A stretch of DNA of 64,000 bases from an uncultured Psychrobacter sp. (GCA_947495055.1 CANLXO010000011.1:1-64000); one strand, 5' to 3'. Shown: positions 1 through 10,255, counted from the stretch's first letter. Notes: generated by a model not told the origin, from the sequence alone. Translations and numbers: made by a program.

Positions 1-1
1 T

Positions 2-85
2 CATAAATATCGCAACCGTCGTCAGCGCTATGATCTTAGAATGAAGCTGTTTGCTGGTATCATTAATTCCGAGCTTAACCTATGA
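2..85 (+). CDS. C-terminal end of an unidentified protein (partial)
   Basis: An open frame enters from the left edge and ends at a TGA at 83-85. It encodes about 27 residues (HKYRNRRQRYDLRMKLFAG... ending NSELNL). The tail is basic and then hydrophobic. It is too short to assign to a family, and it could be a chance open frame. It lies 99 bp upstream of the YihY/BrkB gene on the same strand, so the two may be co-transcribed. Confidence 0.4.
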   Translation, partial: HKYRNRRQRYDLRMKLFAGIINSELNL

Positions 86-184
86 CTTTTGCAAGAGGTC
101 TACTTTATAGCTATTTAAAGGCAGTATTAAACAGCAACTGCTAAGCACTACTCTACTACTCACCCTAATGCGAATGACTCCTCT

Positions 185-1051
185 ATGACAAATTTGACGA
201 GCAAAATAACGAACGCGGCGCAGCCTATAATACAAACGTGGCGTATAGCGAACACCTCTACGGTTTGGGCACATTGCGCCAGCGTAGGGTTCTTTGGTTT
301 TTTATCTATATTTCCTGTGATGGCGGTGTTTGTACTGATTTATGGCTTGCTGTTCTCGCCTACTCAAATGCAAGAACAGATTGCCCTGCTTCAAGCGTAT
401 GTACCTGGCTCTGTCTATGATGTCATAAACAGTCGCCTGACTGATTTGACGTCCAATACCAACTCGCGCTTGACCTTTAGTCTACTGCTCTCAAGTGTGC
501 TTGCTCTATATGCAGGCTCTAAAGGTATCAAATATCTGATTTTGCTTATCAATTTGGCCTTTCATATTAATGAGGAGCGCGGACTTATACAGAGCACGAT
601 TCGATCATTGAGCTTAACTTTAGCCGCTGTCATGGTAGTGATTGTCGCTATCTCCTCTATTGCCCTTGTGCCCTTGGTAGCCGCCTATTTTCCTTTTTCG
701 CAGTTCGTTGAGACGATAGCGCTATGGAGCAGATGGCCTATACTTGCAGGTATTATATTTTTAAGCTTTTTGACTTTGTATCGTTTTGGGCCAAATCGTG
801 ATGCTGTCGCATTAAAAAAGCTGATGCCAGGCGCGGCGCTTGCCACCATACTTTGGATTGTACTGTCGGTACTGTTCTCTATTTATGTGCAAAACTTTAA
901 TAACTATAGTGCTGAATTTGGCGCACTATCAGCAGCGGTCGTCATTATGCTATGGCTGTATTATTCCGCCTTTATTGTAGCCTTTGGGGCGATTTATAAT
1001 TTTGAATCCATAGAAAACTCAAAACCTGTTGCGATCCATGTTTATCAATAA
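185..1051 (+). CDS. YihY/BrkB family inner-membrane protein
   Basis: The 288-residue protein has about six hydrophobic membrane segments. It shows the family pattern: an N-terminal segment with TVWAHCASVGFFGFLSIFPVMAVF, a central GSKGIKYLI turn, and a C-terminal half with ALAT.LW..LS..FSIYV followed by FGALSAAVVIMLWLYYSAFIVAFGAIYNFE. This family was once called 'RNase BN' but has no nuclease motif; its role in the inner membrane is unsettled. The start is an ATG with only a weak ribosome-binding site. Length is near the family norm. The next gene belongs to an export operon and is separated by an inverted repeat, so it is probably a separate unit. Confidence 0.85.
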   Translation: MTNLTSKITNAAQPIIQTWRIANTSTVWAHCASVGFFGFLSIFPVMAVFVLIYGLLFSPTQMQEQIALLQAYVPGSVYDVINSRLTDLTSNTNSRLTFSLLLSSVLALYAGSKGIKYLILLINLAFHINEERGLIQSTIRSLSLTLAAVMVVIVAISSIALVPLVAAYFPFSQFVETIALWSRWPILAGIIFLSFLTLYRFGPNRDAVALKKLMPGAALATILWIVLSVLFSIYVQNFNNYSAEFGALSAAVVIMLWLYYSAFIVAFGAIYNFESIENSKPVAIHVYQ

Positions 1052-1076
1052 GCGACTACTTATTTAGCTTATGATC

Positions 1077-1098
1077 ATGTCACTTTCGATCGTGACAT
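1077..1098. promoter_or_regulatory. Inverted repeat between yihY-like gene and hlyD
   Basis: ATGTCAC (1077-1083) and GTGACAT (1092-1098) are perfect 7-bp arms around an 8-nt loop. The following sequence is A/T-rich but has no clean T-run, so it may be a weak terminator for the upstream gene or an operator for the export operon starting at 1167. The sequence alone does not decide between the two. Confidence 0.4.
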
Positions 1099-1166
1099 TT
1101 AAATAAAAATTATTTTAAAACTTTTAACACCAGCCTTTTACTTTATTGCTACAGGATTTTGCAGTC

Positions 1167-2303
1167 ATGACTGACTCTCATAATGATTTAAACAAAGCAG
1201 ACTTAGCGGATGATAGTCACACTACAAATGATCTTGAGCATCCCTCTACAAACTATCAGCGTACAACAGACAAGGATAAGGACTCTTCGATAATCAAAAA
1301 AGCCATACTTGCCCTCGTCATCCTTGGTGTGCTGGGTCTGATCGCTTATGGGCTATTTAAAAGTAGTCAAAACAGTGCGCCTGAGACTATTACGTTGCAA
1401 GGACAGATGCAAATGCGTCAGACCTCTATCGCAGCTAAAGTCCCTGGACGCATCGCCAAGATACTAGTGAGTGAGGGCGATATGGTCCAGGCAGGACAGC
1501 AGCTCATAGAGATGGACTCACCTGAGATTAATGCCAAAATCAATCAAGCGCGCGCAGGCAGGCAAGCCGCGCAAAGTCAGTTGGATAAAGCACAGAATGG
1601 CGCCCGCCCGCAGGAAATCGCGCAAGCAAAAGCGGCTTGGCAAGCGAATAAAGCGGCATCAGATTTGGCGCAAAACACCTATCAGCGTGTCAATCGCCTC
1701 TATGAAGAGGGACTAATGGCACGGCAAAAACGTGATGAAGCGTACGCGCAGTACTTAGCTACCCAAGATCAGACCGAAGCGGCGCGCCTGCAATACGAGC
1801 TGGCTATGGAGGGCGCACGCAGTGAAGACAAATCAGCGGCGGCGGCGCAAGTAGCACAAGTGGACGCGCAATTAGAAGAGGCTTTGGTCGCCCGCGAGGA
1901 AGCCAATTTAAAAAGTCTGATATCAGGGGTCGTGGATTCAGTCATCGTCAATACAGGTGAGGTCATCGGTCAAGGCGTACCTATACTGACCTTGGTTAAT
2001 ACTGATGATCAGTGGGTCGTCCTCAACGTCACTGAAACCTATCTCAATCAATTTGCTATCGGTCAGCAGTTTACCGGGACTATTCCTGCGCTATCGTCAG
2101 CCAATAACCCTTTCGATATGCAATTTATAGTCTATGCCAGCTCTAGCTTATCTGACTTTGCCACTTGGCGCCCGACCAATAATGACGATGGCTTTGATGT
2201 GCGCACCTTTGAGATTAAAGCGCGTCCTGTCAATCCTGATACGCGTATACGCGCTGGTATGAGCGTTATTGTCACTATCGACTCGTCACTTCTCCAAGAG
2301 TAG
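1167..2303 (+). CDS. HlyD-family periplasmic adaptor (membrane fusion protein)
   Basis: The protein has a cytoplasmic polar N-terminus (about 40 residues), one membrane anchor (IIKKAILALVILGVLGLIAYGLF), a biotinyl-lipoyl-like half (AAKVPGRIAKILVSEGDMVQAGQQLIEMDS), an Ala/Gln-rich coiled-coil hairpin with duplicated GAR.(Q/S)E segments, the second lipoyl half (LKSLISGVVDSVIVNTGEVIGQGVPILTLVN) and a beta-barrel domain. It should link an inner-membrane transporter to an outer-membrane channel. I chose the ATG at 1167 because AGGA (1153-1156) lies 10 nt upstream; a TTG at 1146 is in frame but poorly placed. It is the first gene of a three-gene operon with two ABC-2 permeases and no ATPase. Length is 378 residues. 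Confidence 0.88.
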   Translation: MTDSHNDLNKADLADDSHTTNDLEHPSTNYQRTTDKDKDSSIIKKAILALVILGVLGLIAYGLFKSSQNSAPETITLQGQMQMRQTSIAAKVPGRIAKILVSEGDMVQAGQQLIEMDSPEINAKINQARAGRQAAQSQLDKAQNGARPQEIAQAKAAWQANKAASDLAQNTYQRVNRLYEEGLMARQKRDEAYAQYLATQDQTEAARLQYELAMEGARSEDKSAAAAQVAQVDAQLEEALVAREEANLKSLISGVVDSVIVNTGEVIGQGVPILTLVNTDDQWVVLNVTETYLNQFAIGQQFTGTIPALSSANNPFDMQFIVYASSSLSDFATWRPTNNDDGFDVRTFEIKARPVNPDTRIRAGMSVIVTIDSSLLQE

Positions 2304-2306
2304 GCT

Positions 2307-3605
2307 ATGTTTTTAACTGAGCTTGGCAAAGTTTTTGTGCGTAGTGCGACTTATGAGCGCCAGTTTTTGTTTAAAAATCCTTGGGATCTAGCCATGGTGC
2401 TGTGGATACCACTGGCGACTATCTTGTTGGTGTGGTGGATATTTTCGCAGACGCAGATCACTAACTTGCCTATTGGCGTTATGGACGAAGATCGCGGGCC
2501 TGTTGCCAATACAGTAGTGCGTTATTTGGATGCCAGCCCTAGTTTGAGGGTCAAACAGCTTTATCATACACAAGCTGATGCCAAGGCGGCTATTTTGCAA
2601 CGTGATATTTATGCCTTAGTTATTATCCCCGAGAACTTCTCAAACCGTATTAACTCAAGCCAGCCTGCCCCTATTATTCTGCAAGTCAATGCACAATACG
2701 GCACACATTCAGGCATCATCCAGACCAGTGTGCAGGGCGTTGTTGGCACACTATCAGCAGGCGTTGAGATACAGCGCCTCATCAAGCAAGGCATGTCGCC
2801 CACTCAAGCGGCTATCGCCTACTCGCCCATATCCATTCAGCGCACCAGCTTGTTTAATGCAGTTAATAACTATCAGCAGTTTTTGGGCTCAACGGTGATA
2901 CCGGCGCTACTACATATTTTGGCGATGGTCATTGGCGCGACGACTATTGGTCGTGAACTACGGGATAGAACGCTTGGACAATGGTATCGCTATATTCATA
3001 CTGGTACTTCTGACTTGAGGCGTTTAACTGATAGCGAGCAGCGCTTGGCGAGCAAAGAGGTTATACATAGTGAGTCAGTAGCCTTTGACCATATGACTAA
3101 AAAAGCAAGCTTGTCAGTACTTTTATTTGGATTACTGGGTAAGTATTTTTGGCCAGTACTGGCTTATAGTTTATGGGCTGCATTAACGCTATGGCTGGCA
3201 ACACCGCAAGATAACATTGCTCTTGATGCTATGCTGACTACCTATGCCGCCTTTAGTCTGCTGATGATATTGTCTTTTTGGCTGGGAGCCATCTTTACTC
3301 TAGGGTCGTTCTCTTTGCGCATGGGACTGTCCTCTACCGGCTTTATCTCCGTGCCTTCTTATGCTTTTGCTGGGGTCACTTATCCCTACATTGCTATTAG
3401 TGATAACGCCAAATACTGGGCCGACGCGCTACCCTTAACCCACTATCTTAAGCTCCATATCGCTCAATTACAGATGGCAGCCCCTGTCGCTATCTCCTTG
3501 CCTATCGTATACGGTTTGCTATTGGCAAGCTGTCTGACAATGCTGCTGAGCACCTTACTCACCAAACGCGCGTTGGCTCATCCTGAGCGCTGGGGAGCAC
3601 GCTAA
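2307..3605 (+). CDS. ABC-2 type transporter permease (first of pair)
   Basis: The 432-residue membrane protein has one N-terminal membrane segment (LAMVLWIPLATILLVWWIF), a large extracytoplasmic domain (IGVMDEDRGPVANTVVRYLDASPSL...), and a C-terminal block of five or six membrane segments. This is the YhhJ/YbhR-type ABC-2 layout. It begins 3 bp after the HlyD stop codon and shares one base with the next gene, so translation is probably coupled. A hydrophilic stretch of about 50 residues follows the second membrane region (RDRTLGQWYRYIHTG...FDHMTKKA). Known relatives export drugs or hydrophobic compounds; the substrate cannot be inferred here. No ATPase gene is adjacent. Confidence 0.85.
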   Translation: MFLTELGKVFVRSATYERQFLFKNPWDLAMVLWIPLATILLVWWIFSQTQITNLPIGVMDEDRGPVANTVVRYLDASPSLRVKQLYHTQADAKAAILQRDIYALVIIPENFSNRINSSQPAPIILQVNAQYGTHSGIIQTSVQGVVGTLSAGVEIQRLIKQGMSPTQAAIAYSPISIQRTSLFNAVNNYQQFLGSTVIPALLHILAMVIGATTIGRELRDRTLGQWYRYIHTGTSDLRRLTDSEQRLASKEVIHSESVAFDHMTKKASLSVLLFGLLGKYFWPVLAYSLWAALTLWLATPQDNIALDAMLTTYAAFSLLMILSFWLGAIFTLGSFSLRMGLSSTGFISVPSYAFAGVTYPYIAISDNAKYWADALPLTHYLKLHIAQLQMAAPVAISLPIVYGLLLASCLTMLLSTLLTKRALAHPERWGAR

Positions 3606-4798
3606 TGTCTACGTCCTCAACGCCTAATCCTATCAGTTCTGATAAGCCATCGACTCATCAAAGCTTGGCACCCAAAACTTTTTGGGACAGCTATTTGCAA
3701 ACGATAAAGGATGTGTTCACAGATAAAGGCGTGCTGCTCATGCTGATTATCGCCCCTATCATTTACGGCTTCTTTTATCCCTGGCCGTACTCCACTGAAG
3801 TGGTCAACAATGTCCCCGTAGGCATCGTCGATTATGACAATAGCACTCTATCGCGCACGATTGCGCGTTACGCTAGCGCCAGTCCGCAACTTGAAACTCG
3901 GTCGTTCGCTACTGAGCAAGACGCCAAAGCTGCCATATGGTTGGATGACATCGCAGGCTTTATGATTATCCCAAGCGGGCTTGAGCAGCAAGTACTCTCA
4001 GGAAAATCGGCGAGTGTCAGCGTATTGGGTAATGGCGGCTATTTCTTATTAAACAAAAACGTACAGATGGGATTTTTGCAGGCAGTCAGTACGGTGTCGG
4101 CAGGCATTGAGATCAAAAAGAACGTCGCTCAAGGAGCTTATACGTCTACTGCTGCCCAAAACACGCAGGCCGTGCCGCTACAGATCGTCCCTTTATATAA
4201 TCAAACCGAAGGCTATGGCGCTTATGTCGTACCTGCAGTATCTATTATTATTTTGCAGCAGACCTTACTGATTGCTGTCGCCATGCTCATCGGAACTTGG
4301 TATGAGCAGCGCAGGCACGCCACCTCTATTCGCGGTTGGCTTGGGCGTATCGCAGCCTTTGCTACGCTAAGCTTCGTTGTGGGCTGTTTTTATTATGGCT
4401 GGACGTTTGAGCTTAATAATTATCCGCGTGGACAAAACATGCTTGGTAGCTTGTTGTTCTTGACGCTGTTCTGCCCGACAGTGGCGACCCTCGGCTGCGT
4501 GTTTGGACTTTGGCTGCGTCAGCGCGAGCGAAGCATGCAAATTCTTATTTTCAGCTCGCTACCGCTGTTTTTTGTCAGTGGTTATCCTTGGCCTGCCAGT
4601 CAATTGCCTGAGGTGCTACAAGTGCTGCGTTGGCTGGTACCGACGACGCCTGCGATTAACACCTCAGTACAGCTAAATCAGATGGGCGCAAGCTTCTATC
4701 AAGTCGCTACAGGCTTTTATGCGCTGGCGGGTTTGTGGCTATTGTACTTTGTCCTATTGCTGCTTTTGCGCAAGCGTACCGAACCTAAAGTATCCTAA
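3605..4798 (+). CDS. ABC-2 type transporter permease (second of pair)
   Basis: The 397-residue protein has the same layout as its upstream neighbour: a membrane segment near residues 38-55, an extracytoplasmic domain beginning NNVPVGIVDYDNSTLSRTIARYASASPQL, and a C-terminal membrane block. The shared (V/I)PVGI(V/M)D.D......T..RY.DASP motif shows that the two permeases are paralogues, probably forming a heterodimer. The start ATG overlaps the preceding stop (TAATG). It is the last gene of the operon and is followed by a good hairpin terminator. Confidence 0.85.
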   Translation: MSTSSTPNPISSDKPSTHQSLAPKTFWDSYLQTIKDVFTDKGVLLMLIIAPIIYGFFYPWPYSTEVVNNVPVGIVDYDNSTLSRTIARYASASPQLETRSFATEQDAKAAIWLDDIAGFMIIPSGLEQQVLSGKSASVSVLGNGGYFLLNKNVQMGFLQAVSTVSAGIEIKKNVAQGAYTSTAAQNTQAVPLQIVPLYNQTEGYGAYVVPAVSIIILQQTLLIAVAMLIGTWYEQRRHATSIRGWLGRIAAFATLSFVVGCFYYGWTFELNNYPRGQNMLGSLLFLTLFCPTVATLGCVFGLWLRQRERSMQILIFSSLPLFFVSGYPWPASQLPEVLQVLRWLVPTTPAINTSVQLNQMGASFYQVATGFYALAGLWLLYFVLLLLLRKRTEPKVS

Positions 4799-4814
4799 CC
4801 CTACTTTAAAAACC

Positions 4815-4846
4815 AAAAAACGCCTACCGTTAAGTAGACGTTTTTT
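4815..4846. terminator. Bidirectional rho-independent terminator
   Basis: Stem AAAAAACG-c-CTAC / GTAG-a-CGTTTTTT has one mismatch and a short loop, with an A-run on one side and a T-run on the other. It sits between the permease stop (4798) and the sthA stop (4885 on the minus strand), so it can serve both genes. Confidence 0.75.
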
Positions 4847-4884
4847 AATATTAAATCTAAGTTACTTTTTAATTCACAGGATAA

Positions 4885-6558
4885 TTAAAATACCCGATTG
4901 AGACCGTTTAGCGCCGCTACTCGGTACGCCTCTGCCATCGTTGGGTAGTTAAAGGTGGTATTGACAAAATATTCAAGCGTTGCATGACATTTCATCACCG
5001 CCTGTCCGATATGGATAATCTCTGAGGCATGGTTACCGTAGCAATGAATACCTAGTATCTCTAGCGTCTCACGGTGGAATAAGATCTTAAGAACGCCAGT
5101 ACGCTCACCGATGATTTGTGCGCGCGCTAGATGCTTAAAGAACGCCTGCCCGACCTCATAAGGAACCTTTTCGTCCGTGAGCTCCTGCTCTGTCTTGCCG
5201 ATACTTGAGATCTCAGGAATGGTATAGATACCCGTTGGCACGCTAGAGACCGGTTCTGCGTCGCTATCCCCTGTCATAAATGCCGCCGCGCAGCGCCCCT
5301 GATCATAAGCGGCAGAGGCAAGAGAGGGCCAACCGATGACGTCACCTGCCGCGTAAATGTTCTCAACCTCAGTGCGGTATGTATCATCGACTTTGAGCTG
5401 ACCACGGCTATTGGCCTCTAAACCAATTGCTGCTAAATTTAGCCCTTCTGTATTTCCTGAGCGTCCATTTGACCACAAAATAGCGTCGGATTTGATTTTC
5501 TTACCACTCTTTAGATACAAGACCACATGATCATCATGTGTCTCAAGATGATCAATTTCCTCATTATTACGGATAAGCACACCAAATTGTCTAAAGTCAT
5601 GCGCTAGAGCGTCGCTGATCTCACTATCTAAGTAGCTGAGCAGTTTGCCCTGATTATTGATCAGATCAACCTTATAACCAAGACCGGTAAAGATAGAAGC
5701 GTACTCACAGCCAATCACGCCAGCACCATAGATAATGATCTTTCTGACAACATAATCCATCTGAAGAATTTTGTCAGAATCAAAAACTCGCGGATGATCA
5801 AAGTCTAAAATATCAGGACGATAAGGACGGCTACCCACGGTAATAATGGCTTTGTTGAAGGTTACGGTTTCAAAGATGTTTTCATCCGTTTCGACGCGCA
5901 AGGTGTTGGCATCGACGAAGCTTGCCCAACCTTGAATCACATCGATTCTATTGCGCTCATAAAAGCGCGTATGGGTACTAACCTGACTGCGTATGACCTT
6001 GCGTGCGTTCGCCAGTACTTTGTTAAGTGGGACTTGCTGATACTCAAGCGCCTTGGTAAACATAGGATCACGGCGAAAATTAATGAGGTTAAATACCGAT
6101 TGGCGAAGGGCTTTACTTGGAATAGTGCCGACATGCGTTGAGTTGCCACCAACCTGATCACGTGGATCGATGACGGCGACTTTTTTGCCAGACTTAGTCA
6201 GCTTCATAGCAGCCGCTTCACCAGCGGGACCGGCTCCTAGGATGACAGCATCGTACTCAAAATCATGCTTATCGCCTTTGATACGCTGTGAGTCTTTGGT
6301 AAAGCCTGATTTGATATCGATACGCTTATCATCGAGCGGGTTAACCAGATCGGGGTGATGCATAACATCATCAGTGACTTGCTCGTGCGTTTGTTCAATT
6401 TTTTCCTGTTTGCTCTGATCGTGTGTCTGCTCTGGCAGCGCAACTTCGCCGCCCTCTTTATTTGAGACCTCAGTCTGCGTATCTTCACCAACGTTATTGG
6501 TCTCATCATGATTGATGTCTTTTTGATCTGTCGTCTCGTTCTTATTTTTACTTCCCAT
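4885..6558 (-). CDS. sthA: Soluble pyridine nucleotide transhydrogenase
   Basis: This FAD enzyme transfers hydride between NADPH and NAD+ in the cytoplasm. The FAD fold ([19 protein letters not shown], about residues 102-120), the NAD(P) fold ([20 protein letters not shown]) and the [18 protein letters not shown] segment place it in the SthA branch of the lipoamide dehydrogenase family. I chose the start at 6558 because GAGGG lies 6 nt upstream; an in-frame ATG at 6585 has no such site. Two oddities: an acidic, Gln/Glu-rich N-terminal extension of about 100 residues before the FAD fold (557 residues against about 465 usually), and [13 protein letters not shown] at the active site, where Ser and Thr occupy both cysteine positions of the disulfide reductases. 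From memory, typical SthA keeps the first Cys. Confidence 0.9.
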   Translation of the reverse strand: MGSKNKNETTDQKDINHDETNNVGEDTQTEVSNKEGGEVALPEQTHDQSKQEKIEQTHEQVTDDVMHHPDLVNPLDDKRIDIKSGFTKDSQRIKGDKHDFEYDAVILGAGPAGEAAAMKLTKSGKKVAVIDPRDQVGGNSTHVGTIPSKALRQSVFNLINFRRDPMFTKALEYQQVPLNKVLANARKVIRSQVSTHTRFYERNRIDVIQGWASFVDANTLRVETDENIFETVTFNKAIITVGSRPYRPDILDFDHPRVFDSDKILQMDYVVRKIIIYGAGVIGCEYASIFTGLGYKVDLINNQGKLLSYLDSEISDALAHDFRQFGVLIRNNEEIDHLETHDDHVVLYLKSGKKIKSDAILWSNGRSGNTEGLNLAAIGLEANSRGQLKVDDTYRTEVENIYAAGDVIGWPSLASAAYDQGRCAAAFMTGDSDAEPVSSVPTGIYTIPEISSIGKTEQELTDEKVPYEVGQAFFKHLARAQIIGERTGVLKILFHRETLEILGIHCYGNHASEIIHIGQAVMKCHATLEYFVNTTFNYPTMAEAYRVAALNGLNRVF

Positions 6559-6619
6559 TGGACCCTCTTTATTTACGATAGCCATGCTATCTATTTAATT
6601 GAGTTTTATTATGACGCTA

Positions 6620-6677
6620 TTAAAATCTAAACACTTAAAATCTAAACACTTAAGTATCTAAAACTTAAGTATCAAAC
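6620..6677. repeat. 15-bp tandem repeat, about four units
   Basis: Two identical units TTAAAATCTAAACAC (6620-6634, 6635-6649) are followed by the variant TTAAGTATCTAAAAC (6650-6664) and a shortened copy TTAAGTATCAAAC (6665-6677). It fills the gap between the ppsR stop and the sthA start, in the sthA 5' region. Confidence 0.85.
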
Positions 6678-6682
6678 ACGCC

Positions 6683-7579
6683 CTAACCAATACGGCGTTT
6701 AAGACCCGTCATTTGCAATATACGCGTGGCGATCTCTTCAACAGACATCTCTGAAACATCAAGATTGGGTATACCTTGTGAGGTATAAATACCTTGTATG
6801 GCGCGCTGTTCTTGTTGCACCTGCTGATAGCTAGAATAGCGGCTGCCTGCTCGGCGCTCTTGGCGTATCTTTACCAAACGATCAGTGTCAATCATCAGAC
6901 CAAACAGCTTGTCTTTGTGCTCACGTAGTGATTTGGGCAGTTGATTATCGTACAAGTCATCTTCGGTTAGTGGATAGTTGGCGGCGCGAATACCAAATTG
7001 TAGCGCCAAATACAAAGAGGTTGGTGTTTTGCCTGAGCGTGAGACACCAATTAAGATGATATCTGCCATACTATAATGACGAGTACGTGCGCCATCGTCA
7101 TTATCCAGAGCAAAATGCACCGCATCGATGCGCTCTTTATAAGTTTCAGAGTCCACATTGTCATGAGCATGACCTGAGTGCGCGTCTGGCTCAACCCCTA
7201 TTTCCTCTGCAATGCGCCCAATCAAACCCTCATACATATCCAAGTTGCAGCTATGCGCAGAATTGATTTTTTCTCTAATCTGGTCGCTCACAATCGTATC
7301 AAAAACAAAAGGCAGTAAACCATCACGCTGATAAGCCAAATTAATCTGCTCAACCGCGCTCTCAGCACGCTCTAGGCTATCGACATAAGGCAATACTTTG
7401 GTCTCAAAAGGTACTGAGGCGAACTGACTCAAAATAGAGCGACCCAAAGTCTCAGCAGTGATAGCAGTACCGTCTGATATAAAAAACGCCGTTCTTATCG
7501 TTTGTGAGTTGTCTAAGCTGAGCGCATGATGATTTTGAATAGTAGGCATGTCTGGTTCGGATGGATTGCTTGAATACAT
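6683..7579 (-). CDS. ppsR: PEP synthase regulatory kinase/pyrophosphorylase
   Basis: This is a DUF299-family bifunctional enzyme. It inactivates PEP synthase by ADP-dependent phosphorylation of a threonine and reactivates it by phosphate-dependent removal. The N-terminal FFISDGTAITAETLGRSILSQF and the P-loop GVSRSGKTPTSLYLA (about residues 178-192) are diagnostic. I chose the ATG at 7579 because GAGG lies 9 nt upstream; a TTG at 7594 is in frame. It is 298 residues, slightly longer than the E. coli protein, partly through a His/Asp-rich insert (PDAHSGHAHDNVDSE). It is divergent from its target gene ppsA, the usual arrangement. Confidence 0.95.
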   Translation of the reverse strand: MYSSNPSEPDMPTIQNHHALSLDNSQTIRTAFFISDGTAITAETLGRSILSQFASVPFETKVLPYVDSLERAESAVEQINLAYQRDGLLPFVFDTIVSDQIREKINSAHSCNLDMYEGLIGRIAEEIGVEPDAHSGHAHDNVDSETYKERIDAVHFALDNDDGARTRHYSMADIILIGVSRSGKTPTSLYLALQFGIRAANYPLTEDDLYDNQLPKSLREHKDKLFGLMIDTDRLVKIRQERRAGSRYSSYQQVQQEQRAIQGIYTSQGIPNLDVSEMSVEEIATRILQMTGLKRRIG

Positions 7580-7795
7580 AGCTAAGTACCTCAATTGATT
7601 GTAGTCATTATACCTATATATAAGTCAGTAATCCCAACCAATGTTACCATAACTGCTCCATATTTGAGCCAAGCGCCATACTATTGTCTTATACATCAAT
7701 ATAGTCTGTTTATGGTGTTGATAGACTTAATTCGGTAAAAACTAATTTTTTGACGCTATAGTTTGTAAATTTTCAATAAATTTTAGTTGCACCTC

Positions 7796-7824
7796 TCGAA
7801 ATCTGCTAAATATAGCGTTATAAT
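7796..7824 (+). promoter_or_regulatory. Probable ppsA promoter
   Basis: A consensus TATAAT at 7819-7824 stands 47 bp before the ppsA ATG. The hexamer 17 bp upstream (TCGAAA, 7796-7801) is a poor -35. An alternative is TTGCAC (7787-7792) with TATAGC (7811-7816) at an 18-bp spacing. A weak -35 would suit activator dependence, but this is inference. Confidence 0.45.
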
Positions 7825-7870
7825 CCACCATTATAATCCTTACTAAATAACCTTATTTTTTGGAGTTATC

Positions 7871-10255
7871 ATGGCAGCGCATTCTTCAGCACTTGTAATC
7901 AATCTAGATCAGCTAGGAAAAAACGACATTGATACGGTTGGCGGCAAGAATGCGTCACTCGGTGAGATGATCAGTCACCTATCTGATTTGGGCGTTAGTG
8001 TCCCTGGCGGCTTCGCGACTACGGCAGATGCTTTTAACCGTTTTTTAACAGAAACGGGTTTGCTTGATAAGATTAACAATGAGCTTAAAGCCCTAGATGT
8101 TAATGACGTTAATAAGCTTGCTGCTACGGGTAAAAAAATCCGTAACTGGATCATAGAGCAAGAGCTGCCAGAAGATCTTGAAAAAGAGGTGCGTCAAGCG
8201 TTTGAAGAGATGACTGGCGGCGAAGACATCGCAGTTGCCGTACGTTCATCAGCGACAGCAGAGGATCTACCTGATGCCTCATTTGCTGGTCAACAAGAGA
8301 CTTATCTGAACATTCGCGGTATCGATAACGTGCTTGTCGCTATTAAAGAAGTCTTCTCTTCATTGTACAATGACCGTGCTATCTCTTATCGCGTACATAA
8401 AGGCTTTGAGCACGAAGGCGTGGCGCTATCTGCTGGTATTCAGCGTATGGTACGCTCAGAGACGGGCGCTGCGGGCGTCATGTTCACGCTAGATACCGAA
8501 AGTGGTTTTGATGAAGTGGTCTTTATCACTTCAAGCTATGGCTTGGGCGAGATGGTCGTGCAAGGCGCGGTCAACCCTGATGAGTTTTATGTCTCTAAGC
8601 GCCTGCTTGCTAATGATAAGCCTTCTGTGGTTCGCCGCAACTTGGGCAGCAAACACAAAAAGATGGTCTACGGCGATGAAGGCAGCACGGCTAAATCTGT
8701 TAAAGTCATTGATGTCGAAAAACAAGAGCGCATGCAGTTCTCATTATCGACCAATGAGCTGACCGAACTTGCTAAGCAAGCGGTGGTCATCGAAAAGCAC
8801 TATGGTCAGTCGATGGATATCGAATGGGCCAAAGACGGTGATAGCGGCGAGATCTTCATCGTCCAAGCGCGTCCTGAGACCGTCAAGAGCCGTCAAGACA
8901 GCAACGTTATGGAACGCTACGTTATCAACACAGGCGACGCTAAAGTCCTCTGTGAGGGTCGCTCAATCGGTCAGCGTATCGGTTCAGGTAAAGTGCGCGT
9001 TGTCAGTAATTTGAACGAGATGGACAAGGTTGAGGACGGTGATGTCTTAGTCTCTGATATGACCGATCCTGATTGGGAACCGGTCATGAAGCGTGCCTCT
9101 GCTATTATCACCAATCGCGGTGGACGTACTTGTCACGCCGCTATTATCGCGCGCGAGCTTGGCGTTCCTGCTATCGTCGGTTGTGGTAATGCCACTGAAA
9201 TTTTGGTCGATGGTCAAGACGTGACTGCTTCTTGTGCCGAAGGCGATACAGGCTTCATCTACGAAGGTCAGATCGACTTTGACGTGCAGACCAACTCTAT
9301 TGAGTCTATGCCAGAGCTTGCCTTTAAGATTATGATGAACGTCGGTAATCCAGACCGCGCCTTCTCATTTGCACAGATGCCAAACGAAGGCATTGGTCTT
9401 GCCCGCCTTGAATTTATTATCAACCGTATGATTGGCGTGCATCCAAAAGCATTGCTGAACATGAATAGTCTGCCGCGTGAGATATCACAAGCCATCACTG
9501 AGCGTATCGCTGGTTATGCCTCCCCTGTTGATTTTTATGTTGATAAATTGGTTGAAGGTATCTCAACGCTCGCTGTTGCTTTTATGGATCAGCCGGTTAT
9601 CGTACGTATGTCAGATTTCAAATCGAACGAATATGCCAATCTTTTGGGCGGTAAGTTATACGAGCCATCAGAAGAGAATCCAATGCTCGGTTTCCGCGGC
9701 GCCAGTCGTTATGTCTCTGATAACTTCCGTGACTGCTTTGAGCTTGAGTGTAAAGCGCTCAAACGCGTACGTGACGAGATGGGTTTAACCAACGTCGAGA
9801 TTATGATTCCATTTGTGCGTACCGTTGATGAAGCGGCGCAAGTAATTGAATTACTAGAAAATAATGGTCTTAAACGCGGCGAGAACGGTCTACGCATTAT
9901 CATGATGTGTGAGCTGCCAACCAACGCTCTGCTTGCTGATGAGTTCCTAGAGCATTTTGATGGCTTCTCGATTGGTTCAAACGATTTGACTCAGCTCACC
10001 CTAGGTCTTGATCGTGATTCAGGTATCGTCTCACACTTATTTGATGAGCGTGATCCAGCTGTCAAAAAGCTGCTGTCTATGGCGATTGAAGCTTGTAACA
10101 AAGCGGGTAAATACATTGGTATTTGTGGTCAAGGGCCATCGGATCATCCAGATCTAGCGTTTTGGCTTATGGAGCAAGGGATTACCTCGGTGTCATTAAA
10201 TCCAGACTCAGTCCTAGATACTTGGTTCTTCTTAGCAGGTGAAGAAGCTAAATAG
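7871..10255 (+). CDS. ppsA: Phosphoenolpyruvate synthase
   Basis: It converts pyruvate + ATP + water to PEP + AMP + phosphate in gluconeogenesis. The 794-residue length matches the family. Domains in order: ATP-grasp nucleotide-binding domain ([11 protein letters not shown] near the N-terminus, [24 protein letters not shown]), phosphohistidine swivel domain ([21 protein letters not shown], catalytic His about 422), and C-terminal PEP/pyruvate TIM barrel ([33 protein letters not shown]). The ribosome-binding site GGAG (7861-7864) is 6 nt before the ATG. It is divergent from ppsR, whose product should regulate it. Confidence 0.97.
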   Translation: MAAHSSALVINLDQLGKNDIDTVGGKNASLGEMISHLSDLGVSVPGGFATTADAFNRFLTETGLLDKINNELKALDVNDVNKLAATGKKIRNWIIEQELPEDLEKEVRQAFEEMTGGEDIAVAVRSSATAEDLPDASFAGQQETYLNIRGIDNVLVAIKEVFSSLYNDRAISYRVHKGFEHEGVALSAGIQRMVRSETGAAGVMFTLDTESGFDEVVFITSSYGLGEMVVQGAVNPDEFYVSKRLLANDKPSVVRRNLGSKHKKMVYGDEGSTAKSVKVIDVEKQERMQFSLSTNELTELAKQAVVIEKHYGQSMDIEWAKDGDSGEIFIVQARPETVKSRQDSNVMERYVINTGDAKVLCEGRSIGQRIGSGKVRVVSNLNEMDKVEDGDVLVSDMTDPDWEPVMKRASAIITNRGGRTCHAAIIARELGVPAIVGCGNATEILVDGQDVTASCAEGDTGFIYEGQIDFDVQTNSIESMPELAFKIMMNVGNPDRAFSFAQMPNEGIGLARLEFIINRMIGVHPKALLNMNSLPREISQAITERIAGYASPVDFYVDKLVEGISTLAVAFMDQPVIVRMSDFKSNEYANLLGGKLYEPSEENPMLGFRGASRYVSDNFRDCFELECKALKRVRDEMGLTNVEIMIPFVRTVDEAAQVIELLENNGLKRGENGLRIIMMCELPTNALLADEFLEHFDGFSIGSNDLTQLTLGLDRDSGIVSHLFDERDPAVKKLLSMAIEACNKAGKYIGICGQGPSDHPDLAFWLMEQGITSVSLNPDSVLDTWFFLAGEEAK

